The position numbers and the translations under genes were made by a program. A stretch of DNA of 64,000 nucleotides from Bryobacteraceae bacterium (GTDB lineage: Bacteria > Acidobacteriota > Terriglobia > Bryobacterales > Bryobacteraceae): the NCBI GenBank assembly GCA_019752335.1, contig JAIEMJ010000019.1:1-64000 (forward strand). Direction: 5' to 3'. Shown here one piece after another: positions 1 to 9,832 of this stretch. Position 1 is the stretch's first letter. Each line of letters opens with the position of its first letter. A model generated the notes under the pieces. It searched no databases. It saw only the letters and a program-made list of their open reading frames with translations, and was not told the origin of the DNA.

Positions 1-71
1 GCCGTATGCGGTAGTGCCGCTCGTACGGATCTGTGCGGGGGGCGATCAGCGATGATCGTCCCTACCGCGAC
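1..71 (+). mobile_element. 3' end of a group II intron (domains V and VI)
   Basis: Bases 2-28 fold as a domain V-like hairpin: CCGTA pairs with TACGG and GCGG with CCGC around a TAGTG loop. Bases 33-71 fold as a domain VI-like hairpin: GGGGCGATCA pairs with TGATCGTCCC around a GCGA loop, and an unpaired A in CCTACC sits where the branch-point adenosine would be. The predicted 3' splice boundary is the AC at 70-71. The rest of the ribozyme and any intron-encoded protein would lie left of the window. The call rests on fold and sequence resemblance only. Confidence 0.75.
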
Positions 72-647
72 CTTGGCGAAAAGACAGGAATTGTAGCCGG
101 ACGTGGTACGGAAGATGATCGAGAAGGCGAGCGGGGGCAGGTGCGCCGTGAGGCACAGAAGGCCGGCGAGGATTTGGGCTGGTCTACTGGCGGGAGGAGG
201 CGGCGTCTTCGCGGCTGGCACCAGTTTTTGGTGAGTTTTTGGTGCAGGCCATTTCATGAAAAAAGGCCCACCCCACAAAAGGGTAAAAACGATCGCGCAA
301 GCGGGGGCATTCGGCCGGGCGGCCGTGGGGCGGGCGACAAGTTTTCTGGGTGACTTAGGAGAGCTTGAGCGGTAGGCGACGGAGCAAGAGCGGGTGAGGG
401 TGAACCCTCACCAGGTACCCGCGACCTACCCCGCCCGACTCCCCGCTGACTGGGCTACTTCCGGACGCCGCCACCCCCGAACGCGATTATACGGACCGCA
501 CCACCGCAGCGTCGCGGCTTCGTTCCGCTCGCGCTCCTCCACCGGGCCATCGACGAACTCCGCCCAGGCCTCCGCCGCAAAATCGGGCCGTCCGAAAATC
601 TCGCGCCACTCCGTTAGGCATAATCTGGATTAGACGCAGTTCGATGT
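72..647. other. Intergenic region, no convincing gene
   Basis: This stretch would be the 3' exon side of the intron. The open frames are short and have no recognisable domain. There is a short direct repeat (AGTTTTTGGTG then GAGTTTTTGGTG near 223-244) and a short inverted repeat (GGGTGAGGGT / ACCCTCACC near 394-413). A minus-strand reading between about 440 and 630 has a protein-like composition (...EIFGRPDFAAEAWAEF...) but has stops and no start. It may be a gene remnant. Confidence 0.4.
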
Positions 648-2201
648 TTATGTAGCTTCGCCGACGGGCGAATCAAGCTCCGGCACACAGCCGGACTGCA
701 TGCTGAGCGCGTCCCAGCGCTGACCATCGGTGAGCCGGCCCTGGCGCACCAGATACTCGCCCAACGGAATGTCCCGGGGCTTGATTTGTAGCGACCGCCG
801 GACCTGGTCGCGGGTGACGTATCCTAAGTCGACCAGAATCTCGCCGAGCGGCCGTTTCGGTTGCGTCAATGCGGTCCGCGAAGGAAAGGCGTGGGCAGTT
901 TTCACCCAACGCAAGGGCTCCCGGCGCCACTTCGCGCGCGCGAACTGATAGATCGCGCGCACGGTACACAGCAGATTGATCACGTTGCCCCACACGAAGC
1001 GCACTGGCACGCCCAGCGCGAACCACGGCCCGTAGATCCGCGCCGAATAGGCCATGCGCATCAGCAAACGGTGGGCCTGCAGCGCCAGGCCGGCGGCGAT
1101 GAGGGGCTGGCTGCCGAACGGCATCGCCTGCACGGGTTCGCGCCAGCCCAGCAGGCCGGCCAGGAAGAAGACGTTGCAGAGGGCCGTTAGCGGATTGCCC
1201 AGCAGGCCCTTGCGGTCCCGCCACCACCAGTAGCGCCGCACCCAGTTGCCGCGCCAGCCGTTCGCCTCCCAGCCCTGTAGGGCGATGCCGGTCACCCAGC
1301 GGGTGCGCTGCTTCACGGCCGGCCAGAAGTCGCGCGGGAAGTACTCGCGCGTGGCCATGAGTTGGCCGCGCTCCCAACGCACCGGCAGCATGCGCTGACG
1401 CCCGCCCAAGTCCTGCACGCGACGGCCGAGCTCATAGTCCTCCGTTAAAGACCCCGGCTGGAAGATCTGATTCTGGCCCGTTTGCGCCAGCCGTTCCACC
1501 ATGGCGCGCGTCAGGCCGGTGCCGACGCCGCAGGAGGGCAGAAAGCCGCCTAGATACGTGCGCGCCTGCAGGTCCTTGGCCTGGCTCTCGGCGAACTCGT
1601 CGCAGTAGACGCCATGCGTCAGATTCAGCCAGGGCGTGGGCAAGGCGATCACAGGCACCTGCACCATCTCGGCGTCCTGCATCTCGGCGGCGAGCCAGCG
1701 TAGTTCGCTGGGATGGATCATGTCTTCGGCGTCATGTACGGCGACGATATCGAAAGCCGTGCCGCGGGTCTCCTCGTGCAGCATCAGATGCTGCATGGCC
1801 CAGTTGAGGCAGTCGGCTTTGTTGGTCGGGCCGTCGTGCGGGCAAAGCGCCAGGTGGACGCGGGGGTGCCGGGCTTGCACGGCCTCGACGGTCCTCACGG
1901 TGGCCAGATCATTCGGATAAGCTCCGACGAAGAAGTCGAAGTACGGATAGTCCACGGCGGACAGATTGTGTTCCAGCATCCGCGCGATGACGCCGGACTC
2001 CTGCCAGCAAGGCACCAGGATCGCGATGCGGGGCAGCGGATCCAGGCGCAGGAGGGCAGCCCGGGTGGAACGCCGTGCGCGGCCGGTCAGCCACCGGTGC
2101 AAGACGGCGAGATCCAGAACGAGGTCGTCGAGGCCATTGGCGGCGATCCACACTCCCAGAATGAAAAGGGCCCAACCAGCCAGGTAGTCAAACGAATGCA
2201 C
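648..2201 (-). CDS. NfrB-like membrane glycosyltransferase with C-terminal MshEN-like domain
   Basis: This 517-residue protein starts with a membrane segment (residues about 7-25). A family 2 glycosyltransferase domain follows, with the substrate-loop motif HDAED (about 155) and the acceptor-side motif LTEDYELGRRV (about 250). Further hydrophobic segments lie at about 335-400. The last 70 residues contain LGEILVDLGYVTRDQV and LGEYLVRQGRLTDGQ, two half-repeats like the MshEN/GspE N-terminal domain, which in other proteins binds cyclic di-GMP. The layout matches NfrB-type proteins, which act in export of surface polysaccharide. The start is GTG. The upstream neighbour on the same strand is an HDOD signalling protein 66 bp away, so the two may be co-transcribed. 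The polysaccharide product is unknown. Confidence 0.82.
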   Translation of the reverse strand: MHSFDYLAGWALFILGVWIAANGLDDLVLDLAVLHRWLTGRARRSTRAALLRLDPLPRIAILVPCWQESGVIARMLEHNLSAVDYPYFDFFVGAYPNDLATVRTVEAVQARHPRVHLALCPHDGPTNKADCLNWAMQHLMLHEETRGTAFDIVAVHDAEDMIHPSELRWLAAEMQDAEMVQVPVIALPTPWLNLTHGVYCDEFAESQAKDLQARTYLGGFLPSCGVGTGLTRAMVERLAQTGQNQIFQPGSLTEDYELGRRVQDLGGRQRMLPVRWERGQLMATREYFPRDFWPAVKQRTRWVTGIALQGWEANGWRGNWVRRYWWWRDRKGLLGNPLTALCNVFFLAGLLGWREPVQAMPFGSQPLIAAGLALQAHRLLMRMAYSARIYGPWFALGVPVRFVWGNVINLLCTVRAIYQFARAKWRREPLRWVKTAHAFPSRTALTQPKRPLGEILVDLGYVTRDQVRRSLQIKPRDIPLGEYLVRQGRLTDGQRWDALSMQSGCVPELDSPVGEAT

Positions 2202-2206
2202 CCGTC

Positions 2207-2250
2207 GAATAGTGGGTTTCGCGGGCGATTATTCTCATTTATTTTTGAGA
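2207..2250 (-). promoter_or_regulatory. Conserved upstream element, copy 1
   Basis: Read on the minus strand, the block has TGAGAATAAT, a GC-rich centre and CCACTATTC, and ends about 5 bases before the GTG start of the NfrB-like gene. A closely similar block lies at 18957-18998, also just before a GTG start. TGAGAATAAT could contain a -10 element, which would make the rest a short leader. The function is inferred from position and conservation only. Confidence 0.5.
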
Positions 2251-2267
2251 AAAGAGGCGACTGTAGA

Positions 2268-3113
2268 TTATCGCAACGCTTTGGCCGCCTCGAAGTCGAC
2301 GGCGAAGTCGGCGAGCACGGCTTCGCCGTCCAGCCCGATTTCGTCCAGGAGCGGCAGACAGTCTTGAGGCTCACCTGGCTCGGCGATGCCATAGCCGAGC
2401 CGCACCGCGCAGGAGTTCGCCACCGCGACGAACTCGCTTAACTCACCCGCCACCGGCGTATGGTGGTCGCGCACGGCCTGCTGCAAGGCCAGCGGTAGAT
2501 TCCAACGGCTGAGCGCTTCGGCCGAAAGACAAGCGTGGTCGGTTTCCAGAATGTAAAGCTCTGCCTCCAGGATGGAGCAGCCCTGCTGCTGGGCGTATGC
2601 GGCGATGTCCAGGTGGTCCGCCGGCGACGCCATTACGATCAGCAACTTGCCCAGGTCATGCAGGAGGCCGGCCAGAAAGGCGCCCTCCGGAAAGGCCACC
2701 TCTTTGCGTTGGGCGATGCCGTCGCAGAGAATTGCCGTAGCCAGCGAGTGCGCGTTGAAGCGCTCCAGGCTCCAGCCCGAGGGCGTGTTGATGCGCCGCC
2801 ACATGTTCGCCACCGACAGCGTCAGCACCAGGTTGCGCAGCTTGTTCAGGCCCAGGATTGAGATGGCATTCGAAATCGCCATGACCTCGGCGCGGCGCGC
2901 GTAAGCCGCTGAGTTCACTAGCCTAAGCACGTTCCCGGTAAGGACCGTATCCTGTTCAATCAACCGCCCCAGTTGGCGATAGCTAAAGCTTTCGTCACCC
3001 AAAGAGGCCAATAGCTGATTGAGGACCGGCGAGAACGGCGGCAACTCGTGCAAACGAGCCAGGATCGCCTCTTGCCGTGCGGGCAGCGCGGGGGCTTCGG
3101 TAAGGAAACTCAT
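2268..3113 (-). CDS. HDOD domain signalling protein
   Basis: The protein is 281 residues if it starts at the ATG at 3113 (MSFLTEAP). The longer upstream frame overlaps the divergent ABC gene and is not needed. The body is a single HDOD domain: LPPFSPVLNQLL, then a predicted helical core with NVLRLVNSAAY and AISILGLNKLRNL, and later LAGLLHDLGKLLIV, which keeps the HD-like His-Asp. HDOD proteins are non-hydrolysing relatives of HD-GYP phosphodiesterases and take part in signalling, motility and surface control. It lies 66 bp upstream of the NfrB-like gene with its MshEN-like domain, which suggests a shared cyclic di-GMP output. Transcription is divergent from the ABC transporter across only 49 bp. 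Confidence 0.85.
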   Translation of the reverse strand: MSFLTEAPALPARQEAILARLHELPPFSPVLNQLLASLGDESFSYRQLGRLIEQDTVLTGNVLRLVNSAAYARRAEVMAISNAISILGLNKLRNLVLTLSVANMWRRINTPSGWSLERFNAHSLATAILCDGIAQRKEVAFPEGAFLAGLLHDLGKLLIVMASPADHLDIAAYAQQQGCSILEAELYILETDHACLSAEALSRWNLPLALQQAVRDHHTPVAGELSEFVAVANSCAVRLGYGIAEPGEPQDCLPLLDEIGLDGEAVLADFAVDFEAAKALR

Positions 3114-3162
3114 GGTAACTCTGCATATCGGCCGCCGAAAGCCCGATAATAGAAAGGAACGA

Positions 3163-3957
3163 ATGTCCGATCTGCCCTCGCCTACTTCCCGCGTGTTGCC
3201 TGAATCCGGGCCAGCCATCGCGGTTCGCCGTCTGTTCAAGACCTACGGCGAAAAGCACGCCGTGAACGGGCTAGACCTTACGGTGCCTCGCGGCTGCTTC
3301 TACGGCTTCCTGGGGCCTAACGGGGCGGGCAAAACGACGACGATTCGCATGCTGATGGGGCTGATCCCGGCCACTTCCGGCGAAATCGAGATTCTCGGCT
3401 ACCAGATGTCGCGCCAGTCGCTCGACATCCGCCGCCTGCTGGGACTGGTGCCCGACGACACGCTCCTCTTTGACCATCTCACGGGCGGCGAGTTCATCGA
3501 GTTCGCCGGCCGCCTCTACGGCCTTCCGCGCGGCGAGGCCCATGAGCGTAGCCTGGAGTTGCTCGCCCTCTTCGAACTCGACGGCAACGCCCGCAAGCTG
3601 ATCGCCGAGTATTCGAAGGGGATGCGCAAGCGCTGCGCCATGGCCGCCGCGCTGATTCACCGGCCGCAACTCTTCCTGATGGACGAGCCGTTCGAGGGCG
3701 TCGATGCGGTGGGGGCGCGCCTGATGAAAAACATCCTCATTGAGCAGGTGAAGCGCGGGGCCACCATCTTTCTCACCAGTCACGTGCTCGATGTCGTCGA
3801 GCGGCTGTGCGACCGCGTAGCGATCATTCACGAAGGGCAACTCGTCGTGGAGGGCTCGATGGAAGAGCTCCGGCAGGGACGCGAAACGCTCGAAGAGCTC
3901 TTCGTCCGCACGGTGGGCGGCGCCCCCACCACGGAAAAGCTCGAATGGCTAGCCTGA
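3163..3957 (+). CDS. ABC transporter ATP-binding protein
   Basis: A 264-residue cytoplasmic ATPase of the ABC-2 export type. Walker A is GPNGAGKTT, the signature-like motif is EYSKGMRKR (YSKGM in place of LSGGQ), Walker B is LFLMDEPFEGVD, and the switch histidine is in LTSHVLD. The ATG at 3163 is preceded by AGAAAGGA. The stop overlaps the start of the membrane subunit gene by 13 bases, so the two are translationally coupled and form one exporter. The substrate cannot be told from sequence. Confidence 0.93.
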   Translation: MSDLPSPTSRVLPESGPAIAVRRLFKTYGEKHAVNGLDLTVPRGCFYGFLGPNGAGKTTTIRMLMGLIPATSGEIEILGYQMSRQSLDIRRLLGLVPDDTLLFDHLTGGEFIEFAGRLYGLPRGEAHERSLELLALFELDGNARKLIAEYSKGMRKRCAMAAALIHRPQLFLMDEPFEGVDAVGARLMKNILIEQVKRGATIFLTSHVLDVVERLCDRVAIIHEGQLVVEGSMEELRQGRETLEELFVRTVGGAPTTEKLEWLA

Positions 3958-5624
3958 CCATGGCGCCGTTGCGCGCGGTGCTCTGGGCGCAGTTTCGCAT
4001 TCTGCGCAACTTTTATCCGCGCACTGGCCGTGTAGCTTCGGTCCTCACGGCTATCCTTACTCTGTTCTGGTACGGCTTGTGGACCGCGCTCGCCGTTTTC
4101 ATCGCCACCGTGCTCCGGCATCCCGAACAGATGCACTCGCCCAGCATCCATATGCCCAGCCTCTTCTCGAACGGGCTCCTCCTGGTGTTCGCCTACTGGC
4201 AACTGGTGCCGCTGATCCTGGTGTCGAGCGGCATGTCGCTCGACCTGCGTAAGCTGGTGGTTTATCCGATCTCCCGCGGGCAGCTCTTTTGGCTGGAGGT
4301 GTTGCTGCGCGTCACCACCAGCTTCGAGATGCTGATTGTGCTGGCGGGAGTTGCCGCGGGTTTGCTGTCCCAGCCCAGGCCATTCCTTGGCGCGGCCAGC
4401 GCGCTGGCCGCTTTCATTTTGCTCAACCTGCTGATGGGCGTCGCCGTGAAGGACCTGCTGACGCGTCTGCTCGCCCAACGCGGCTGGCGGGAAGTCGTCG
4501 TGCTGCTTTTCGTCTCGTTGGCCGCGCTGCCGCAGTATATCGGCGCCTTCGGCATGCCGGTGTGGGTCAAGTCACTCCTGCAGGCCGCGCCGCCGCTCTG
4601 GCTGCCCTGGTCCGCGACGGGGTCGATTCTGTTGGCCGAAGACCTCCCGCTGCAACCGCTCGTCATCCTGTTCGGATGGCTCGTTGCGACTTATGTCTTC
4701 GCGCGCTGGCAGTTCGCCCGCAGTTTGGCGTTTGATCGCGAAGAGAAGAAAGCGGCCGAGCAGACCGGCCCGCGTTCCGGGTTAATCGAATACTTCTACC
4801 TCCTCCCCGGACGCTTCCTGAGCGATCCGCTCGGTGCGTTGCTCGAGAAGGAGTTACGATTCCTCAGCCGCGCGCCACGCTTCCGTCTGGTGTTTCTGAT
4901 GGGCTTCTCCTTCGGGCTGATGATCTGGCTGCCCATCGCCCTCGGCGGGCTGGGGCCGGCCTCCAACCGCGCCGGCTTCCTCGCCAACAACTTCCTGACG
5001 GTGATCTGCATCTACGCGTTGACGCTGCTGGCCGAGGTCGCTTTCTGGAACCATCTGGGCTTCGACCGCGCGGCGGCACAGATGTACTTCCTGGCGCCCA
5101 TCCCCTATCGCGCGGTCATCATCGCTAAGAACCTGGCCGGCTTCTCGTTCCTGGTGCTGGAGCTCTTCGCGGTGTTTATTGTGATGCTGGGACTACGCTT
5201 GCCGTTGACGCCCGGACAATTCTTCGAGGCCCTCGCGGTGACGCTCGTTCTCGGACTTTTTCTCGCCTCGGTCGGCAACGCCGGATCGACGATGTACCCG
5301 CGCCCGATTGACCCGAGCCAGAGTTGGCGCTCCAGTTCCGCCGGCCGCTTTCACACCTTGCTGATCATCTTCTACCCGCTGGCCTCGGCGCCCATCGTCA
5401 TCGCCTACGGCGCGCGCTATGTCCTCAAGAACAAGCACCTGACGCTGGCCGGGTTCAACTTCAGCCCGGCCACGCTGGCCTTCTACGCGGTGCTGCTGCT
5501 GGGCGTCGCGGTCGGTTACGCCATTTACCAGGCGGTGCTCGACTTCGCGTCCACGCGCGCCGAACGAGACCGGGAAAAGATAATTGCCTCACTCTCGGCT
5601 TCCTCGGGCCCGGTGGCGTCCTAA
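3945..5624 (+). CDS. ABC-2 type transporter membrane subunit
   Basis: A 559-residue polytopic protein starting at MASLTMAPLR inside the end of the ATPase gene. About ten to twelve hydrophobic segments are visible in two clusters, separated by a charged loop around residues 260-300 (FDREEKKAAEQ). This fits a duplicated ABC-2 permease half. It is the obvious partner of the preceding ATPase. The substrate is unknown. The following glycosyltransferases raise the possibility of envelope polymer export, but that is inference. Confidence 0.8.
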   Translation: MASLTMAPLRAVLWAQFRILRNFYPRTGRVASVLTAILTLFWYGLWTALAVFIATVLRHPEQMHSPSIHMPSLFSNGLLLVFAYWQLVPLILVSSGMSLDLRKLVVYPISRGQLFWLEVLLRVTTSFEMLIVLAGVAAGLLSQPRPFLGAASALAAFILLNLLMGVAVKDLLTRLLAQRGWREVVVLLFVSLAALPQYIGAFGMPVWVKSLLQAAPPLWLPWSATGSILLAEDLPLQPLVILFGWLVATYVFARWQFARSLAFDREEKKAAEQTGPRSGLIEYFYLLPGRFLSDPLGALLEKELRFLSRAPRFRLVFLMGFSFGLMIWLPIALGGLGPASNRAGFLANNFLTVICIYALTLLAEVAFWNHLGFDRAAAQMYFLAPIPYRAVIIAKNLAGFSFLVLELFAVFIVMLGLRLPLTPGQFFEALAVTLVLGLFLASVGNAGSTMYPRPIDPSQSWRSSSAGRFHTLLIIFYPLASAPIVIAYGARYVLKNKHLTLAGFNFSPATLAFYAVLLLGVAVGYAIYQAVLDFASTRAERDREKIIASLSASSGPVAS

Positions 5625-5637
5625 ACTGAAGAAGTCC

Positions 5638-6384
5638 GTGAAGATCTCCGCCGCTATCATCACCTTAAACGAGGAGCGCAACATTGCGCGCGCCATGGAG
5701 AGCCTGCGTTGCTGTGAAGAGATTGTCGTTGTCGACAGCGGCTCGACGGATCGTACCTGCGACATCGCCAGCAACCTGGGCGCCCGCGTGGTGGAGCACG
5801 GTTTTGAGGGCTATGCCGCGCAAAAGAACTTTGCCGCCTCGGTCTGCGAACACGATTGGGTGCTTTCGCTCGATGCCGACGAGGCCCTCTCCGAGTCGCT
5901 CGAGGCGGAGATCTGGCAGCTCAAGAAGACTTCGCCGCAATGCGTGGGCTACACGATGCCGCGCCTGGCCCAGTATCTCGGCCGCTGGATCCTGCACTCC
6001 GGCTGGTACCCGGACCGCAAGGTGCGCCTCTACCATCGCCAACACGCGAGTTGGCACGGCGACTATGTCCATGAGAGCGTCAAGGTGGAGGGCGCCGTCG
6101 GCCGCCTGGACGGCAACCTGCTGCATTTCACCTGCGACTCGCTCTCGGAGCATCTGCGTACCATGGACCGCTACACGACGCTGGCCGCCGAGCAACTGAT
6201 CGAGGCCAAGGGTTCCGTCGGCTACCGTCACTTGGTCGGCGATCCGCTGTGGACTTTCTTCAAGACTTACGTCCTCCAGCGAGGGTTCCTCGATGGCCCC
6301 GAAGGTCTGGCCATTGCCTACATGGCCGCGCACTACACGTTTTTGAAGTATGCTAAGGCGCGGTTCATGAGTCCGCCCAGGTAA
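5638..6384 (+). CDS. Family 2 glycosyltransferase, WaaE/LgtF type
   Basis: Starting at the GTG at 5638 (VKISAAIITLNEE) the protein has 248 residues. A longer TTG start would overlap the permease gene. Motifs are the nucleotide-sugar binding VVDSGSTDRT, the metal-binding LSLDADEALS, and the family-typical YAAQKNFA and HSGWYPDRKVRLY. Related enzymes add glucose or heptose to lipopolysaccharide core. The gene is 13 bp after the permease and 6 bp before another glycosyltransferase, so a cell-envelope sugar operon is likely. Confidence 0.87.
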   Translation: MKISAAIITLNEERNIARAMESLRCCEEIVVVDSGSTDRTCDIASNLGARVVEHGFEGYAAQKNFAASVCEHDWVLSLDADEALSESLEAEIWQLKKTSPQCVGYTMPRLAQYLGRWILHSGWYPDRKVRLYHRQHASWHGDYVHESVKVEGAVGRLDGNLLHFTCDSLSEHLRTMDRYTTLAAEQLIEAKGSVGYRHLVGDPLWTFFKTYVLQRGFLDGPEGLAIAYMAAHYTFLKYAKARFMSPPR

Positions 6385-6390
6385 GTCCCC

Positions 6391-7266
6391 ATGCGCATTC
6401 TCCACGTCGATACGGGCCGCGAGTTACGCGGAGGCCAAATCCAGGCGATGCTGCTGGTCCGCGGACTGCTGGCCGCCGGCCACGATTGCCGCTTATACGC
6501 GCCGCCCGAGTCGCCGCTGCACCAGCAGGATCTGCCCACCGCTCCGCTCTCTTCGCTGCGCCGGCACGCCCACGGCGCGGACCTGCTCCACGCCCACGAC
6601 TCTCGTGCCCACTCCTACTGCCTCTTCCTGGGCGCGCGCGTTGTCGTCGCCCGCCGGGTGGCCTTTGGCCGGCGGCCGAATTTCCTCTCGCGCTGGAAGT
6701 ATGGCCGCGTGGATCGCTTCCTGGCCGTCTCGGAGTACGTCCGGCAATTGCTGATCCAGGAAGGCATCGCGGGAGAGCGCATTGCCGTGGTGCCGGACGG
6801 CACACCGCTGCTGCCTGAGTCCTCCCACGCTCCGGGGCGCATCATCACCCTGGCCTCGGCTGACCCGCGCAAGGGCGGCGCGCTGATGCGCGAAACCGCG
6901 GCGCTGCTGGGCCGCGGCGTCCACTTCTCCACTGACCTCACCCAGGACCTCGCCACCGCCAGCCTGTTCCTCTACGCCACCGACATGGAGGGCCTCGGCT
7001 CGGCCGCCTTGCTGGCCCAATCGGCCGGCGTCCCCGTGGTCGCCAGCCGGGTGGGTGGGCTGCCCGAAGCCGTTGCCGACGGTGTCACTGGCCTGCTGGT
7101 CGATCAATCGGCCGCTGCCTTCGCGCAAGCCGTCGACGCCCTGCTAGCGGACCCCGATCGCCTGGCCCGCATGGGCCAGGCCGGCCGCGAACGGGTGAAA
7201 GCCCACTTCAGCATCGACCGCCTGATCGCGCGTACACTCGAAGAGTACGAAATTGCCCTTGCATGA
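6391..7266 (+). CDS. GT-B glycosyltransferase (family 4-like)
   Basis: A 291-residue GT-B fold enzyme. The N-terminal half opens with MRILHVDTGRELRGGQ, as in family 4 enzymes. The C-terminal half carries the donor-binding region YATDMEGLGSAALLAQSAGVPVV, followed by VADGVTGLLV. The Glu-containing EGLGSA motif matches the EX7E region of the family. It is shorter than average because the central region is compact. The last bases overlap the start of the prepilin peptidase gene (ATGA-type overlap), so the two are coupled. Confidence 0.88.
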   Translation: MRILHVDTGRELRGGQIQAMLLVRGLLAAGHDCRLYAPPESPLHQQDLPTAPLSSLRRHAHGADLLHAHDSRAHSYCLFLGARVVVARRVAFGRRPNFLSRWKYGRVDRFLAVSEYVRQLLIQEGIAGERIAVVPDGTPLLPESSHAPGRIITLASADPRKGGALMRETAALLGRGVHFSTDLTQDLATASLFLYATDMEGLGSAALLAQSAGVPVVASRVGGLPEAVADGVTGLLVDQSAAAFAQAVDALLADPDRLARMGQAGRERVKAHFSIDRLIARTLEEYEIALA

Positions 7267-8069
7267 TCCAACCTGAAGTCCTTCTCGCCGCATTGGCTGG
7301 CCTACTCCTGGGCAGCTTCCTGAACGTCTGCATCTTCCGCTGGCCGCGGGACCTGTCGGTGGTCCGGCCGCGCTCCATGTGCCCGGAATGCGAGCAGCCG
7401 ATCGCTTGGTACGACAATATCCCCGTCCTGAGCTACCTGCTGCTGAAGGGCCGCTGCCGCAATTGTCAGGTGAGCATTTCCTGGCGCTACCCGCTGGTGG
7501 AGTCGCTTACGGCCGTCGCTTTCGCCTCCGCGGTATGGCAACATGGCCTCACGTTGCCCGCGCTCAAACTCGCGGTTTACAGCTTTCTGATCCTCGGCTG
7601 CATCTTCGCGGACTTCGCGGACCGCATTCTGCCGGACGAATTCACGCTCGGCGGCATCGTCATCGCCCTGGGATTCGCCGTCTTTGTCTGGTTGCCTCAG
7701 GGCCTGCCGAGCCTCTTTGTCCCGTTCGGCTGGCCGGAGCCCGTACGCTCGGTCGTCGAAGCGTTGTTCGGCGGAGGTTTTCCGTCACTCTCCATCTACT
7801 TGGTTGGCGAACTCTATTACAAGCTGCGCAAGAAAGAGGGGCTCGGACTGGGCGACGTCAAAATGATCGGCATGATGGGCGCCTTCTACGGCCTGCCACC
7901 CACGATGCTCGCCATTCTGGTTGGTTCGTTTGGCGGCTCCTTAATCAGCCTCGCCTTCCTCTATTTCGCGAAGAAGGACTCCGGCAGCTACGAGCTTCCC
8001 TTCGGCTCTTTCCTGGGGATCGCTTCCTTACTGGTAATTCATCTCGAGCGATTCACGCCGCAGGGCTAA
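7263..8069 (+). CDS. pilD: Type 4 prepilin peptidase / N-methyltransferase
   Basis: A 268-residue inner-membrane aspartyl protease (A24 family) that cleaves and N-methylates type IV pilin or type II secretion pseudopilin precursors. The N-terminus has GSFLNVCIFRWP and a zinc-binding tetracysteine (residues 40, 43, 65, 68: CPEC and CRNC). The catalytic Asp pair lies in the membrane half, at ADRILPDEFT and GLGDVKMIG. Several hydrophobic helices are visible. No pilin gene is in the window, so its substrates are elsewhere. Confidence 0.94.
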   Translation: MIQPEVLLAALAGLLLGSFLNVCIFRWPRDLSVVRPRSMCPECEQPIAWYDNIPVLSYLLLKGRCRNCQVSISWRYPLVESLTAVAFASAVWQHGLTLPALKLAVYSFLILGCIFADFADRILPDEFTLGGIVIALGFAVFVWLPQGLPSLFVPFGWPEPVRSVVEALFGGGFPSLSIYLVGELYYKLRKKEGLGLGDVKMIGMMGAFYGLPPTMLAILVGSFGGSLISLAFLYFAKKDSGSYELPFGSFLGIASLLVIHLERFTPQG

Positions 8070-8094
8070 ATCACTGTACACTGTGAGAGTTACG

Positions 8095-8928
<834 letters not shown>

Positions 8929-8934
8929 CCACCG

Positions 8935-9702
8935 ATGACCCGCATCCTGACGGCCTTGGTTCTGATTCCGGCCGTCCTGGGCATCATGTTTGCCGCACCC
9001 CCGTGGTTGGCCTTTCTGGCCCTGTTCGCCGTGGCCTGCCTCTGCTACGCCGAGTATGCCGCGCTGGTGGAGGCTATGGGACTGCCCTCGTTTGCCCTCA
9101 TCGGGTACGTCTGCGGCTTCATCCTGCTGGCCGCGCCGGCCGGCGGCGGCTTAACGCTGACGCTGCTGGGGTTACTCGGCATGGCCCTGGCCTTGCGCGG
9201 CGCGGACCTCACCAAGGCCCTGGCTTCGTCCGGCGCCTTCATTCTCGGTATCGTCTACATCTTTGGCGCTTGGCGCATGGCGCTCGATCTCGGCCAAATC
9301 AGTCCGCATTGGCTGTTGCTGGCCTGCGCCATCAATTGGGTGGGCGACACGGCCGCCATGGTTACCGGCCGCGCCATCGGCAAGCACAAGCTGGCTCCGG
9401 TGGTTTCGCCCGGCAAGACCTGGGAAGGCGCCATCGCCTCGGTGCTCGCCAGCATGCTCTTCGGCGTCGGCTACATTCTGTGGGCCATCCCCAGTTTCCC
9501 GTGGTCGAAGACCTTGCTGATCGCCGCGGTCGGCAATGTCGCCGGCCAGTTCGGCGACTTAGCCGAGTCCGCGCTCAAGCGCGGCGCGGGGGTGAAGGAC
9601 TCAGGCACCATGCTCCCGGGCCACGGCGGCTGGCTCGACCGTGTCGACTCGACCCTCTTCGCCATGCCCGTCGTGCGCCTCCTGCTTCTGCCTTGGCTCT
9701 AA
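8935..9702 (+). CDS. cdsA: Phosphatidate cytidylyltransferase
   Basis: A 255-residue polytopic inner-membrane enzyme that makes CDP-diacylglycerol from phosphatidate and CTP. The family signature is complete at the C-terminus: FGDLAESALKRGAGVKDSG followed by LPGHGGWLDRVDS. VSPGKTWEGAIAS lies in the middle. About seven hydrophobic segments are visible. It directly follows uppS. Confidence 0.95.
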   Translation: MTRILTALVLIPAVLGIMFAAPPWLAFLALFAVACLCYAEYAALVEAMGLPSFALIGYVCGFILLAAPAGGGLTLTLLGLLGMALALRGADLTKALASSGAFILGIVYIFGAWRMALDLGQISPHWLLLACAINWVGDTAAMVTGRAIGKHKLAPVVSPGKTWEGAIASVLASMLFGVGYILWAIPSFPWSKTLLIAAVGNVAGQFGDLAESALKRGAGVKDSGTMLPGHGGWLDRVDSTLFAMPVVRLLLLPWL

Positions 9703-9832
9703 CTGGCCACGCCATTCCGACGTCCTCCGTCGTTACCCGGATCGCTCAAGCCACTGGTGGTATTGATCCGGGGATTGACCCGAGGATCAGCTAAACTGAA
9801 GGGGTGACCCCCCGCCAGCAAGGACCCTCCCG

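Noticed and set aside
33-633. 106- and 79-residue frames at the left edge
   Set aside because: One starts inside the group II intron domain VI and both have low-complexity basic composition without any motif.
9763-9800. Promoter before rimO with TTGACC and TAAACT
   Set aside because: The spacing between the boxes is about 11 bases, too short for a sigma-70 promoter.
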